A stretch of 64,000 nt of DNA from Gemmatimonadota bacterium (GCA_003221005.1 QHTZ01000099.1:1-64000); one strand, 5' to 3'; counted from the first letter of the stretch, positions 35,325-44,405 are shown. Numbers and translations: made by a program. Notes: generated by a model from the letters alone, not told the origin.

Positions 35325-36224
35325 ATGAAGACGGCCACCGCAGTCCTTGCACTCGCGACCCTCATCCTAGGTGGGGCCGGTAGCGCAGCAGGCCAGGAGC
35401 CTCCGCGCGTCCCCGCCGCACCCGCTCCCCCTCGTGCCACGCGCCACCCCCGCGCGTGGGCGTTCTCGATGGACGACCACCACGGCCGGCTGGGGGTGCT
35501 CGTGAACACGGATGCCAACCCCGCGATGGACAGCGTCGGGGCGCGACTCGAGGCGGTGACGCCGGGTGGCCCCGCGGCCAAGGCGGGGCTCAAGGCAGGC
35601 GACGTCATCACGCGATTCAACGGTACCGGGCTCGCCGGCCCGCGGGGCGATGATGACGAGTCAGGTCCCGGCCAGAAGCTCGTGCAGCTGGCGCGTGCGC
35701 TCGCTCCCGGCGACACGGTGCAGATCGAGTATCGCCGGGGGGGCGGGACCGACGTCAAGAAGACGACGCTCGTCGCAGCGGAGGTGGGCGGCATGGGCCG
35801 CATGATGGATATGGACCGCGTCGAGCTACGGGCGCCTCACGTGATGGACATGCTCCCACACGAGGGCGAGTTCTCATTCTGCTTTGGGGACGCCTGGTGC
35901 GACATGGAGCTGGTCAGCCTCAACCCGGACCTGGGCGAGTACTTCGGGACCAAGGAAGGGGTCTTGGTCGTCAAGGCGCCCGCCGACTCGAGCCTGCCGC
36001 TCAAGAGCGGGGACGTGATCCAGGCGATCGGCGCGCGCAAGCCCACGTCCGCTTCCCACGCGATGCGCATCCTGCGCTCTTACGACACCGGCGAGACGGT
36101 CACGATCGAGGTCATGCGGAAGCAGAAGCGGACCAGCATCACCTGGCACGTGCCGAGTCGCGGCGAGCGCGGACGCCCGTACATGCGGGTGCACCGCGAC
36201 TCGGACGAGGACGACCCTAACTAG
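35325..36224 (+). CDS. secreted protein with two PDZ domains
   Basis: The 299-residue protein starts at ATG 35325 with a TAGGA ribosome site and a signal peptide (MKTATAVLALATLILGGAGS, cleavage after AAG). It has two PDZ domains: residues 55-150 (LGVLV...LEAVTPGGPAAKAGLKAGD, VITRFNGT) and 195-285 (GVLVVKAPADSSLPLKSGDV, IQAIGARK, then MRILRSYDTGETVTIEVMR). No protease domain is present, so it is a stand-alone PDZ scaffold. A Met/Asp-rich segment (MGRMMDMDR) and two cysteines (CFGDAWCD) lie between the domains. It is encoded directly behind the sigma/anti-sigma pair in the same direction and is probably under the control of that sigma factor (inference). Confidence 0.82.
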   Translation: MKTATAVLALATLILGGAGSAAGQEPPRVPAAPAPPRATRHPRAWAFSMDDHHGRLGVLVNTDANPAMDSVGARLEAVTPGGPAAKAGLKAGDVITRFNGTGLAGPRGDDDESGPGQKLVQLARALAPGDTVQIEYRRGGGTDVKKTTLVAAEVGGMGRMMDMDRVELRAPHVMDMLPHEGEFSFCFGDAWCDMELVSLNPDLGEYFGTKEGVLVVKAPADSSLPLKSGDVIQAIGARKPTSASHAMRILRSYDTGETVTIEVMRKQKRTSITWHVPSRGERGRPYMRVHRDSDEDDPN

Positions 36225-36228
36225 CTAA

Positions 36229-36254
36229 CGGGCCACGCAGCTCAGCGTGGCCCG
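36229..36254. terminator. bidirectional hairpin between convergent genes
   Basis: CGGGCCACGC and GCGTGGCCCG form a perfect 10-bp stem with a 6-base loop (AGCTCA), five bases after the PDZ-gene stop and 22 bases before the histidine-kinase stop on the other strand. No U-run is present on either side. Confidence 0.65.
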
Positions 36255-36275
36255 CTGTGCGTCGCGCCGCCGCGC

Positions 36276-38189
36276 TCACTTGCTGCGGCGGGCGTGCGGG
36301 AGTGCCTGGTCGAAGGCGGTGAACTCGAACGGCTTGGGGATGTAGGGCCGGCCGGTGGAGGCGAGGAAGTTGCGCACCTGCTCGTCCACCAGCTGGCCGG
36401 TCGTGAAGATCACCCGCTCGGCATGGGCCGGGTCCTTCACCCGCAGCTCCTCGTACAGCTGCTCTCCGGAGAGGTCGGGCATCCGCATATCCACGACCAC
36501 CGCGTCGAAGGTACCCTCGCGCAGCCGCGCCAACGCGTCTCGGCCGCTCGCCGTGGTCTCGATCTCGTGCCCGCGCGAGGCGAAGTAGCGCTGCAGGGCG
36601 ACGCGGACGGAGGCCTCGTCGTCCACCACGAGAATGCGGAGCCGCTCGCCAGCGGCCGCGCTGGTCGGCGTTCCGGCGAACTGCTCGCTCTCCTGTGACG
36701 CGACGAGCGGCAGCTCGATCGTGAAGTGGGCGCCGCCCGTGGGGGCGTTTTCGGCCCAGATCTTTCCCTCGTGCTCGCGCACGATGCCGAGCGAGATCGA
36801 GAGCCCGAGGCCGGTGCCTGACCCCGTGGGCTTGGTGGTGAAGAACGGATTGAAGATCCGCTCGAGCAGGTTCGGGGGGATCCCGGGGCCGCTGTCCTCC
36901 ACCTCGATCCGGATGACGTTGCCGGCGCGGCGCGTGCTGACGAGCAGGCGCTGGGTGTTCCCCTGGCGCTTCTCCATCGCCTGTTCCGCGTTGGTGATCA
37001 GGTTTAGGAACACCTGCTGCAGCTGGTGCGCGTCGGCCATCGTCTCGGGAAGGTCTTCGTCGTAGTCCCGCACGACTTCGATGCCCCGGACCCGCAGCTC
37101 GTATCCCCGGAGCTCGAGCGCGTCGTCCAGCACCTGATTGAGGGACGTGGAGGTTCGCTCGGGCTTGTGCTGGCGCGCGAAGGTGAGAAGGTTCTGCACG
37201 ATGCGCGACGCCCGGCGTGCCTCGGCGTAGATCATCTCGGCGGCGGTGCGCTGGTCGGGGGGGAAGCGCTTTTCCGTGAGCAACAGCTGGGCGAAGGCGG
37301 AGATACCCGCCAGCGGGTTGTTCAACTCGTGCGCCACGCCCGAGACGAGCTGCCCGATCGCGGACATCTTCTCCGACTGGATCAGCTGCTCCTGCAACAT
37401 CTTCTGATCGGTCACGTCACGAATGAGGCAGAGCACCTCCTCGTCGCGCTGCGGCGTCGAGTACGTCACGGAGATGGTGCGGATCTCCCGGTCCTTGCGG
37501 TAAAACGTCGTCTCGTACTGCCCCGTCTCCCCCGCCAACGCCTTCTGGAAGTGGCCCAGTACCTTGGGAAGCTCGTCGTCGGGGAGCATCGGGGCGAACC
37601 ACTGCCCGATCAGCTCCTCGCGCCGGTACCCCGAGAGCAGCTCGCCGGCGTGATTGACCGTGGTGAACCGGCCGCTCGCGTCGAACGTCACGATCGCGTC
37701 GGACGCCGACTCGACGAGGTTGCGGTAGCGCGCCTCGGAGCGGGCGAGCGTGTCATGGGCCCGCTTTTGGTCGGTGATGTCTCGCAGCATCGCGACGGTC
37801 CCGACCAACTCGCCGTCCAGCTCGAGCGGCGTCGTCGAGACCGCCACGTCGCGTTCGACCCCGTCCAGCCGTATGATCTTTGTCTCGTAGCGCTGTTCCT
37901 CGCCCCCCCGCGCGCGCTGCTCCCGCTCCTCGACGTGCGGCCGCTCCTCCGCGATGACGAGCTCGTTGACCGCCGTGCCCGGCAGGTCTTCGAGCGGCCG
38001 CCCGAACAGCTCGGCGGCGGCGCGGTTGACCGTGAGGATGCGGCGGTCGGTGCCCGTGACCACGACCGCGTCCGCCAGCGCCGCGACGATCTCGCGAGCG
38101 ATGGCGAGCGGATCGAACGCTGCCCGCTTCGCGGTCGCGGCCGATTCCCGCAGCTCCCGCGACGGCGATGTGCGTTGCCGCCTACTCAT
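36276..38189 (-). CDS. hybrid sensor histidine kinase (PAS-PAS-HisKA-HATPase-REC)
   Basis: The 637-residue soluble kinase has two PAS domains (about 30-140 and 150-265; DITDQK and DVTDQK mark the ends of their PAC motifs), a dimerisation domain with the phosphorylated His in SGVAHELNNPLAG at about 293, an ATP-binding domain with N box LNLITNAEQAM, G1 DSGPGI and G2 GTGLGLS, and a C-terminal receiver (VVDDEASVR, phospho-acceptor Asp in AVVVDMRMPDLSG, Lys in YIPKPFE). No membrane span is visible, so the signal is cytoplasmic, perhaps sensed through a PAS cofactor. It overlaps the start of the upstream haem-oxygenase-fold gene's stop by four bases, an unusual partner that could make or consume the signal. 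Confidence 0.92.
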   Translation of the reverse strand: MSRRQRTSPSRELRESAATAKRAAFDPLAIAREIVAALADAVVVTGTDRRILTVNRAAAELFGRPLEDLPGTAVNELVIAEERPHVEEREQRARGGEEQRYETKIIRLDGVERDVAVSTTPLELDGELVGTVAMLRDITDQKRAHDTLARSEARYRNLVESASDAIVTFDASGRFTTVNHAGELLSGYRREELIGQWFAPMLPDDELPKVLGHFQKALAGETGQYETTFYRKDREIRTISVTYSTPQRDEEVLCLIRDVTDQKMLQEQLIQSEKMSAIGQLVSGVAHELNNPLAGISAFAQLLLTEKRFPPDQRTAAEMIYAEARRASRIVQNLLTFARQHKPERTSTSLNQVLDDALELRGYELRVRGIEVVRDYDEDLPETMADAHQLQQVFLNLITNAEQAMEKRQGNTQRLLVSTRRAGNVIRIEVEDSGPGIPPNLLERIFNPFFTTKPTGSGTGLGLSISLGIVREHEGKIWAENAPTGGAHFTIELPLVASQESEQFAGTPTSAAAGERLRILVVDDEASVRVALQRYFASRGHEIETTASGRDALARLREGTFDAVVVDMRMPDLSGEQLYEELRVKDPAHAERVIFTTGQLVDEQVRNFLASTGRPYIPKPFEFTAFDQALPHARRSK

Positions 38190-38860
38190 GTCTCATACGA
38201 TGCCGTCATGGCCTCCCGCATCAGCTTGAGGCTTTTCACCGAGGCGGTGCTTACCTCCTCGGCCTCCTCGCCCTTCGCCACGCAGCGCTTAATGATTTCG
38301 AGAGCATGCAGCGGGTGCTCGTCGTCGTACTTGGCATGCTCCTCGAGCCACCAGCGGCCGCGCGGACCGATCTTCTCGTTGTTGCCCAGGCCCCGCAGCG
38401 CCTTTTCCGAGATCTTCTGCGCCACTCCCTCTACCGCATAGTTCACGGCGCCGACCGCCGCGGCGAATGCCGCCGTACGGCTCATGGCCGTGAGATAGTC
38501 GTGGAACACCCGCGTTTCCGGAATCATCGGCTCCGGGATCTTGAACCGCTCCCGCGGCACGTTGAACCCGTCGCCCATCGCCCGCCACATGGCGTCGTGG
38601 CGCTTCTCCACCCTGATATTATCCCTGAAAAACGCTTGCCCCTCGGCCGGAGAGCGATCCAGCAGCATCTGGAGCCATTGCGGAAAGTCCCGGATGATGG
38701 GGTAGAAGGCAACCAGGAAGTTCTGAACCTTGCCGTCGGCTAGGTGGTTCTCCGACGCCTCTACCACCACCTTCGTGTCGAGGATCGCCTCACGATGCGG
38801 CTCCAACGCCGCATCCAGATCGGCGACCCAAGGCGGGTGGGGAGTGACCTGCACAGTCAT
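38186..38860 (-). CDS. haem-oxygenase-fold diiron protein (TenA/PqqC/CADD-like)
   Basis: The 224-residue helical protein resembles the TenA/PqqC superfamily branch often annotated as iron-containing redox enzymes. Candidate metal ligands are spaced as in haem-oxygenase-like diiron oxidases: Glu and His in VEASENHLADG, Glu-His in VEKRHDAMW, and Asp-Glu-His in KYDDEHPLHALEI. The segment FYPIIRDFPQWL is typical of the CADD-like group, some members of which supply p-aminobenzoate or cleave amino acids with O2. A strong ribosome site (AAGGAG, five bases from ATG) and a likely promoter precede it. It is co-transcribed with the hybrid histidine kinase through an ATGA overlap. Reaction unknown. Confidence 0.75.
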   Translation of the reverse strand: MTVQVTPHPPWVADLDAALEPHREAILDTKVVVEASENHLADGKVQNFLVAFYPIIRDFPQWLQMLLDRSPAEGQAFFRDNIRVEKRHDAMWRAMGDGFNVPRERFKIPEPMIPETRVFHDYLTAMSRTAAFAAAVGAVNYAVEGVAQKISEKALRGLGNNEKIGPRGRWWLEEHAKYDDEHPLHALEIIKRCVAKGEEAEEVSTASVKSLKLMREAMTASYET

Positions 38861-38915
38861 GCGAGCTCCTTACAGGGCGCGAGCGGTCGGAAACAGGGGA
38901 CCTAGCAAGCGCACT

Positions 38916-38943
38916 AATCTACACCCGGCATGGAGTGACGCAA
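38916..38943 (-). promoter_or_regulatory. promoter of the diiron-protein/histidine-kinase operon
   Basis: Minus-strand TTGCGT (38943-38938), 16-base spacer and TAGATT (38921-38916). The start near 38909 would give a 49-base leader carrying the AAGGAG ribosome site before ATG 38860. The rest of the 226-base gap to the PadR gene has a second TTGACA (39029-39034) facing the PadR gene with TAACTT 18 bases on. Confidence 0.45.
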
Positions 38944-39086
38944 ATTGAGATAGCGTGGTGACTTGGGACACATCAGGTGGACCCTAGGAAGCCCTCCAGT
39001 TGCACCAGTTTGGGCTGACCCTCGCCCATTGACACGATATATCTACACGCAGTAACTTGACGTAACATCTTACCACAGGTGCAATC

Positions 39087-39623
39087 ATGACACGCGGACT
39101 CGGATGGGACGCCTTCGGCTTCGGGTTTGGCCCGCGAGCCTGGGCCTGGTCGGGGCGGCGGCGCCGCCGGCAATGGTTTGAGTCCGGGGATATGAAGTAC
39201 GTGATCCTCAAGCTGCTCCAAGACAAGCCCCGACATGGCTATGAGGTCATGAAGGAGCTGGAGGAGCGGATGCACGGCTGTTACAGCCCCTCTCCCGGGA
39301 CCGTCTACCCCACCCTGCAGTGGCTCGAGGACGAGGGCCTGGTCACAGCGCGAGACGTGGATGGCAAGAAGGTTTACGAGGTGACCGACGCGGGGCGACA
39401 GTTTCTCCAGGAGCACCGCGACGTCGTAGACGACATCTTCGAGCGGGTGCGCGAGGCGGTGGATCGGGTGGCTGGCGGGGGGATGGTCGACGTCAACCGT
39501 GCCCTCGGGCGGGTGGTCAAGGCCGTATACCGCGCCGGCTGGAAGGTCGATGAAGCGGCGCGGAAACGCGTCGCCGAGCTGCTCGCCAAGGCGGCGGAGG
39601 AGATCGAGGGGCTGGCAAACTGA
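39087..39623 (+). CDS. PadR-family transcriptional regulator
   Basis: The 178-residue protein has a basic, aromatic N-terminal tail (FGFGFGPRAWAWSGRRRRRQW) and then the PadR winged helix: MKYVILKLLQDKPRHGYEVMKELEER, SPGTVYPTLQWLEDEGLV as recognition helix and wing, and YEVTDAGRQFLQEH. The C-terminal 75 residues form the dimerising helices. The tail is longer than in most PadR proteins and is like that of the YwzG/Vinyl-guaiacol-type members that control transporters. It is followed 11 bases later by an FAD oxidoreductase gene, likely the operon partner and possibly the regulated function. Ligand unknown. Confidence 0.9.
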   Translation: MTRGLGWDAFGFGFGPRAWAWSGRRRRRQWFESGDMKYVILKLLQDKPRHGYEVMKELEERMHGCYSPSPGTVYPTLQWLEDEGLVTARDVDGKKVYEVTDAGRQFLQEHRDVVDDIFERVREAVDRVAGGGMVDVNRALGRVVKAVYRAGWKVDEAARKRVAELLAKAAEEIEGLAN

Positions 39624-39634
39624 CGGAGACGCAG

Positions 39635-40993
39635 ATGGAGCGCGGCAGGCGGCAGGCGATCGTGATGGGCGGCAGCATGGCCGGATTGCTGGCCGCCCGT
39701 GTCTTGAGCGACCACTTCGACCACGTCACTGTGATCGAGCGGGACCGCTTCCCCGAGGGCCCTGAGCATCGCAAGGGCGTGCCCCAGGGGCGACACTTTC
39801 ACATCCTGCTCAAGCGGGGCGAAGCTGCCCTGGCGCGCTTCTTCCCGGATCTGGCGCCGGCGCTCACGGACGGCGGGGCTCCTGTCGTGGACATCGGCGC
39901 CGACATGCGCATCTACCAGTACGGCGACTACAAGGTCCAGTGCGCCACCGAGGCATGTCTGGTTTTTCTGAGCCGCCCGTTTCTGGAGTGGCACGTGCGC
40001 CAGCGGGTGCTTTCCCGCAAGAACGTCGCGGCGCTCGACCAGTGCGACGTCGGAGGACTCATCACCAATGGCGATCACACGCGTGTGAGCGGCGTGACCG
40101 TCCAGCGGTCCCCAGGACGGGGGCAGGAGACACTGGAGGCCGACCTCGTCGTGGACGCTACCGGACGGGGGTCGCAGTCGGCGGCATGGCTGGAAGGGCT
40201 GGGGTATCCCCGACCGCCCGAAACGACCGTGACCGTGGACCTCTCGTACACCAGCCGCGTGTACCGGCGCACGCCTGCCGATCTACCGGGCGCCAAGGCC
40301 GCCTACGCCCTCCCCAAGCCACCGCACGAGAAGCGCTTCGGGGCGCTCTTCCCCATGGAAGGGCAACGCTGGATCGCCACGCTCGGCGGCTGGCTGGGAG
40401 AGTGCGCTCCGGCGCACGAGGCGGGGTTTCTGCAGTTCGCCCGAGGCCTTCCCGCGCCCGACATCGCCGCTGTCCTGCCGCGCCTCGAGCCGCTGACCGA
40501 CTTTGTCGTCCATCACTTCCCGGCGAACCGCTGGCGGCACTACGAGCGCCTGGCCCGGTTTCCCCTAGGCTATCTGATCGTGGGCGACGCCATGTGCAGC
40601 TTCAACCCCGTCTACGGGCAAGGCATGACGGTCAGCGCGCTCGAAGCGCAGACGCTCGATGACTGTTTGCGGGAGCGTGGCGATGGCGACCTGAGCGAGC
40701 TGTCGCGGAATTTCTTCGGGCGCGCGGCCAAGGCGGTGGCCGAAGCCTGGCTGATGACGGTCACTGAGGATTTCCGTCACCCGGGCGTCGCGGGCACCAG
40801 GCCGCGCGGCAGCGGCGTGATGAACTGGTACACGGGGAGGATCTACGAGGCGGCGGTCTACGACGCATACGTGTACCGCTCGTTTCTCCAGGTCCTCACC
40901 ATGCTGCGTCCCCCGGCGAGCCTGCTCGGACCGCGCCTGTTGCTGCGGGTAATGAGTGGGGGCCGGGGCGGAGGCCGGAGACCGAAGGTCTAG
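39635..40993 (+). CDS. FAD-dependent monooxygenase/halogenase-like oxidoreductase
   Basis: The 452-residue flavoprotein begins AIVMGGSMAGLLAARVL, a Rossmann FAD loop in which the last Gly-rich positions are GGSMAG, followed by the acidic end VIERD. The conserved GDAMCSFNPVYGQGMTVSALEA near residue 325 is the FAD-binding DG/GD motif of the geranylgeranyl-reductase/tryptophan-halogenase superfamily. The halogenase GxWxWxIP motif is absent, so a hydroxylase or reductase of a hydrophobic substrate is more likely. A ribosome site (CGGAGA) lies six bases before the ATG. Being 11 bases after the PadR gene, it is probably its target. Substrate not determinable. Confidence 0.8.
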   Translation: MERGRRQAIVMGGSMAGLLAARVLSDHFDHVTVIERDRFPEGPEHRKGVPQGRHFHILLKRGEAALARFFPDLAPALTDGGAPVVDIGADMRIYQYGDYKVQCATEACLVFLSRPFLEWHVRQRVLSRKNVAALDQCDVGGLITNGDHTRVSGVTVQRSPGRGQETLEADLVVDATGRGSQSAAWLEGLGYPRPPETTVTVDLSYTSRVYRRTPADLPGAKAAYALPKPPHEKRFGALFPMEGQRWIATLGGWLGECAPAHEAGFLQFARGLPAPDIAAVLPRLEPLTDFVVHHFPANRWRHYERLARFPLGYLIVGDAMCSFNPVYGQGMTVSALEAQTLDDCLRERGDGDLSELSRNFFGRAAKAVAEAWLMTVTEDFRHPGVAGTRPRGSGVMNWYTGRIYEAAVYDAYVYRSFLQVLTMLRPPASLLGPRLLLRVMSGGRGGGRRPKV

Positions 40994-41979
40994 CGACCGC
41001 GTCTGTTGCGCAGCTCGTCGAGCGCGCCTTTCACGTACACGCGCGTCATCTGCTTCCGCCACGACAGGTCGAAGTCGGTGTTGTCGAGCGGCTTCGCCGG
41101 GCGGTAGGCCGACTCGGCGGCCGCCGCGATGCGCTCGTCCGAGAGGTGCTCCCCTCGCAGCGCGGCGCCCGCTTCGGGCACCTCCAGGGGTTGGCTTGCC
41201 ACCCCGCCCAGCACGATCCGCGCGTCGGCAACCACGGCGTCATCCCAGCGAACCCACGCCGCGACCCCGAGGACCGGGAAGTCAAAGGACCCGCGGCGGC
41301 GGAGCTTGCGGTATACCGCGTCCCACCCGTCCGGCGGCGGGAGGCGAACCTCGACCAGGATTTCGTCGGGGTGCTTGGCCAGATAGTTGATGCCGTCGTT
41401 CTGATAGAGACGCGCGGCGGGGACCATGCGCTCGCCTCCGGGGCCGACCAGCAGGAATTCCGCGCCGATCGCGACCGCGACGGGCGCGACGTCGGACGAG
41501 CTCACCGCCCAGCAGCGGGGGCTGGACGGCGCCACCCAGCAGATCGCCCCGTCCTTCTTCATGCAGAAGTCGATCGCCTTCCGCCACTCGTAGGTCTGGT
41601 TGTAGTAGTTGCAGCGGGTGTCGAGGCACAGGTTGCCGCCCAGCGTCCCCATGTTGCGGAGCAGCGGAGTGCTCACCAGCTCGGCCGCGTGCGCGACTGC
41701 GGAATACTTCCGGCGGATTGCCGGATGGGCGGCCAGGTCGGTCAAACTCGTGTTTGCGCCGACCACGCATCCCGCATCCCGCATCTCGCATCCCGTGAGC
41801 TCCCGGATTCCCATCAAAGAGATGACGGTGCGCGGCTCTTGATGTCGCCGCTTCATGTTGGGGTAGAGGTCGGTCCCGCCGGCGACGTACATCCCGTCCG
41901 CCCCCGCGTCGGTCTTGGCGGCGACGGCCTCGCGCACGCTGCGAGGCTGGCGATAGGTGAAGCTGGGAAGGCGTAGCAC
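40990..41979 (-). CDS. FAD-binding (medium) subunit of a molybdenum hydroxylase, 4-hydroxybenzoyl-CoA reductase type
   Basis: The 329-residue protein has the FAD-binding fold of the xanthine-oxidase family (VAGGTDLYPNMKR, the TLGGNL loop NMGTLGGNLCLDTRC, and the C-terminal domain from FPVLGVAAWVRW). Between residues 115 and 160 it carries five cysteines in an insertion (CLDTRC, then FCMKKDGAIC and RCWA). In 4-hydroxybenzoyl-CoA reductase a comparable insertion of the beta subunit binds an additional 4Fe-4S cluster, and this is the main reason for that sub-family call. A four-copy heptamer lies in frame near residue 65. The start codon overlaps the stop of the large-subunit gene, and its own stop overlaps the converging FAD oxidoreductase by four bases. 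Confidence 0.85.
   Translation of the reverse strand: MLRLPSFTYRQPRSVREAVAAKTDAGADGMYVAGGTDLYPNMKRRHQEPRTVISLMGIRELTGCEMRDAGCVVGANTSLTDLAAHPAIRRKYSAVAHAAELVSTPLLRNMGTLGGNLCLDTRCNYYNQTYEWRKAIDFCMKKDGAICWVAPSSPRCWAVSSSDVAPVAVAIGAEFLLVGPGGERMVPAARLYQNDGINYLAKHPDEILVEVRLPPPDGWDAVYRKLRRRGSFDFPVLGVAAWVRWDDAVVADARIVLGGVASQPLEVPEAGAALRGEHLSDERIAAAAESAYRPAKPLDNTDFDLSWRKQMTRVYVKGALDELRNRRGR
41767..41794 (-). repeat. heptamer array (GGGATGC)4 inside the FAD-subunit gene
   Basis: Four head-to-tail heptamers, GCATCCC on the plus strand with one mismatch in the third unit. On the coding strand the unit rotates to GCGGGAT, one base from the GCGGAAT of the leuS array; both arrays are exactly 28 bp and in frame. 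It encodes CEMRDAGC. Confidence 0.9.
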
Positions 41980-44405
41980 TAGCGATGTCTCGATGCTGTC
42001 GCTATGGTGTCTACGTCTTCCCAGGGCGGCGGCACGTACGTCGGCTCAGGCCAAGGGATGGCGGGGAAGCTGGTGGGGCCGTAGCGGGGCGGCTCTCCCT
42101 TGGCTTTGCGCTTGAGCGCCTTGAGCACCTTCTCGGGGGTGATCGGGACTTCGTCCACGCGGACCCCCACGGCGTCGTACACGGCGTTCGCTACCGCCGG
42201 CATGACGGGGAGGAGCGGTCCCTGTCCGGCCTCTTTCGCGCCGAACGGCCCATTCGGGTCCGGGTGCTCCACGATGTAGGTGACGACGTCACACATCTCG
42301 AGCGTGGTCGGGCTCTTGTACTCGAGCAGGCTGGGGATCTTGTGCACCACGTGGCGATTGGCCCGATACGGCATTTCCTCCATGAGCGCTTCGCCGAGTC
42401 CCATGTAGACGCTGCCTTCGATCTGGCCGATGACCGCCGCCGCGTTGATGCAGCGCCCGACATCGTGGGCGATCCAGATCCGCGGCACCCGCACGATCCC
42501 GGTGTCGGGCTCGACTACCACCTCAGCTACGGCCGCGCTGTACGAATACGCGGGCGACGGTCCCACTCCCGCCCCGCGGTAGCGCCCCGACGCGGGGCTG
42601 CGCGGCGGCGTGTACGACCCCATGGTGCCTACCGTTCCCTGTGCCGCTTCGGCGAGCTGGACCGCCTCGGCGAAGCTGATGGCGCGGGTCGGGTCTGCCG
42701 CGTCGCAGACCCTCCCGTCGGCGAACCGCACCCGCACGGCGCTCACACCGAGGCGCTCCCCGGCATAGCGGGCGAGGATGTCACGTGCCCGTTCGGCGGC
42801 CTGAATAGCCGCGTTTCCGGTCATCAGCGTGACCCGGCTCGAATAGCTCCCCAGGTCCACCGGCGTGAGATCGGTGTCGGCGGCTACGACGGCGACGTCG
42901 AAGGGGTCGAGCCCCAGGACTTCCGCGACGATGATGGCGAGGACGGAGTCCGAGCCCTGGCCGATTTCGGTGGAGCCGCAGAACACCGTCACGCCCCCGC
43001 CGCGGTCGCACTTGAGCTGCACGCCCGAGTGCGGCATGTCGTTCCAGTACACGGGCAGCCCGGCGCCCGTGAGGTAGCTCGAGCAGGCGAGCCCGACGCC
43101 CTGGCCGAACGGCAGCTTGCGGAAGTGGTCCTTCCATCCCGACCCGTCCACCACCTTGCGGATACAGTCGCCCAGGCCGATCGAGCCGACGCGCAGGTAG
43201 TTCGCCGTGACGCTGTCGGGGGGGACGAGGTGGCGGAGCCGCAGCTCGGCGGGATCGAGGCCGAGCTGCTCTGCGATCTTGTCGAGGTGGACCTCGAGGG
43301 CGAAGCGGGGTTGCGGCGTGCCGTGGCCGCGCTTGGGGCCGCACGGCGGCTTGTTGGTGAAGGCGCGTGCGCCCTGGAACTTGTACCGGGGAATGTGATA
43401 CGTGACTGTCTGGAGCGCCCCCGTGTAGTACGTGCTCGCGACGCCGTAGGACCCATACGCTCCGCCGTCGAGCAGCGACCGGAAATGCATCGCCGTGATG
43501 GCGCCATCGCGCTTCACACCCGTCTTCACCCACATGAGCGTCGGGTGGCGCCCGCGGTGGCAGTAGAACACCTCCTCCCGCGTCAGGGTGATCTTCACCG
43601 GCCGGCCGGTCACCATGGCGAGCTTCGCCACCACGATCTCGTGGCTGAAGGGGTCGCTCTTGCCCCCGAACGCGCCGCCGTTGGGCGTCGCGATCACGCG
43701 GATGCGGGCGGGCGGGAGCTCGAGCACCTGGGCCAGGGCGCGGTGCACGTAGTGTGGTGTCTGCGTCGAGCTCCAGAGCGTCAGCTTGCGGTCCGGCGAC
43801 CAGTCCGCCACGGCCGCGTGCTGCTCCATGGGGAGGTGCGTGCTCCCCTCGAAGAAAAGCAGGTCCTCACGCACCAGATCCGCCTCGGCGAAGCCGCGCT
43901 CCACGTCGCCGAATTCGAGGGAGACGACCTTGTGGAGATTGCCCCCGTGTCCGTAGTCGTGGATGCGCGGGTCCGGGGTCTCGACTGCGTCCTCCGCCGA
44001 CGCGATGGCCGCGAGCGGCTCGTACTCGACCACGATCAGGTCGAGCGCCGCGGTAGCGATCTCCTCGCTCCTGGCGGCGACGGCGGCAACCGGGTCTCCG
44101 ACGAATCGCACCTTGTCGAGCGCCAGGGCGTGCTCGTCCTGGCTCACGGGCAGGATGCCGAAGGGGATCGGGAGGTCTCGCCCGGTGAGCACCGCATGCA
44201 CGCCGTCGAGCGCGAGGGCACGCGAGACGTCAATGCGCCGGATACGGGCGTGCGGCTGGGTGGAGCGCAGCACCTTGGCGAACAGCATGCGGGGCAGGAA
44301 CAGGTCATCGGCGAACTTGGTGACGCCGGTGACTTTCGCGGTGGCGTCGACCTTGCGGAACGCCTTCCCAATGCGACGGAAGGACGGGACGGCAGGGGGA
44401 CCCAT
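41979..44405 (-). CDS. molybdopterin-binding (large) subunit of a molybdenum hydroxylase, 4-hydroxybenzoyl-CoA reductase type
   Basis: The 808-residue catalytic subunit has the family landmarks: GKAFRKVDATAKVTG near the start, EGSTHLPMEQHAAVA, NGGAFGGKSDPFSHE, PKRGHGTPQPRFALEV in the Moco-binding region, GSTEIGQGSDSVLA and the active-site Glu in PFGAKEAGQGPLLPV near residue 725, with the ending VDEVPITPEKVLKAL. The PKRGHGTPQ and KEAGQGP forms match 4-hydroxybenzoyl-CoA reductase better than xanthine dehydrogenase. ATG 44405 with ribosome site AGGA was chosen; ATG 44471, which overlaps the small-subunit gene, is an alternative that would add a repeat-encoded Lys/Arg tail. It needs molybdenum cofactor and works with the two neighbouring subunits. 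Confidence 0.88.
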   Translation of the reverse strand: MGPPAVPSFRRIGKAFRKVDATAKVTGVTKFADDLFLPRMLFAKVLRSTQPHARIRRIDVSRALALDGVHAVLTGRDLPIPFGILPVSQDEHALALDKVRFVGDPVAAVAARSEEIATAALDLIVVEYEPLAAIASAEDAVETPDPRIHDYGHGGNLHKVVSLEFGDVERGFAEADLVREDLLFFEGSTHLPMEQHAAVADWSPDRKLTLWSSTQTPHYVHRALAQVLELPPARIRVIATPNGGAFGGKSDPFSHEIVVAKLAMVTGRPVKITLTREEVFYCHRGRHPTLMWVKTGVKRDGAITAMHFRSLLDGGAYGSYGVASTYYTGALQTVTYHIPRYKFQGARAFTNKPPCGPKRGHGTPQPRFALEVHLDKIAEQLGLDPAELRLRHLVPPDSVTANYLRVGSIGLGDCIRKVVDGSGWKDHFRKLPFGQGVGLACSSYLTGAGLPVYWNDMPHSGVQLKCDRGGGVTVFCGSTEIGQGSDSVLAIIVAEVLGLDPFDVAVVAADTDLTPVDLGSYSSRVTLMTGNAAIQAAERARDILARYAGERLGVSAVRVRFADGRVCDAADPTRAISFAEAVQLAEAAQGTVGTMGSYTPPRSPASGRYRGAGVGPSPAYSYSAAVAEVVVEPDTGIVRVPRIWIAHDVGRCINAAAVIGQIEGSVYMGLGEALMEEMPYRANRHVVHKIPSLLEYKSPTTLEMCDVVTYIVEHPDPNGPFGAKEAGQGPLLPVMPAVANAVYDAVGVRVDEVPITPEKVLKALKRKAKGEPPRYGPTSFPAIPWPEPTYVPPPWEDVDTIATASRHR

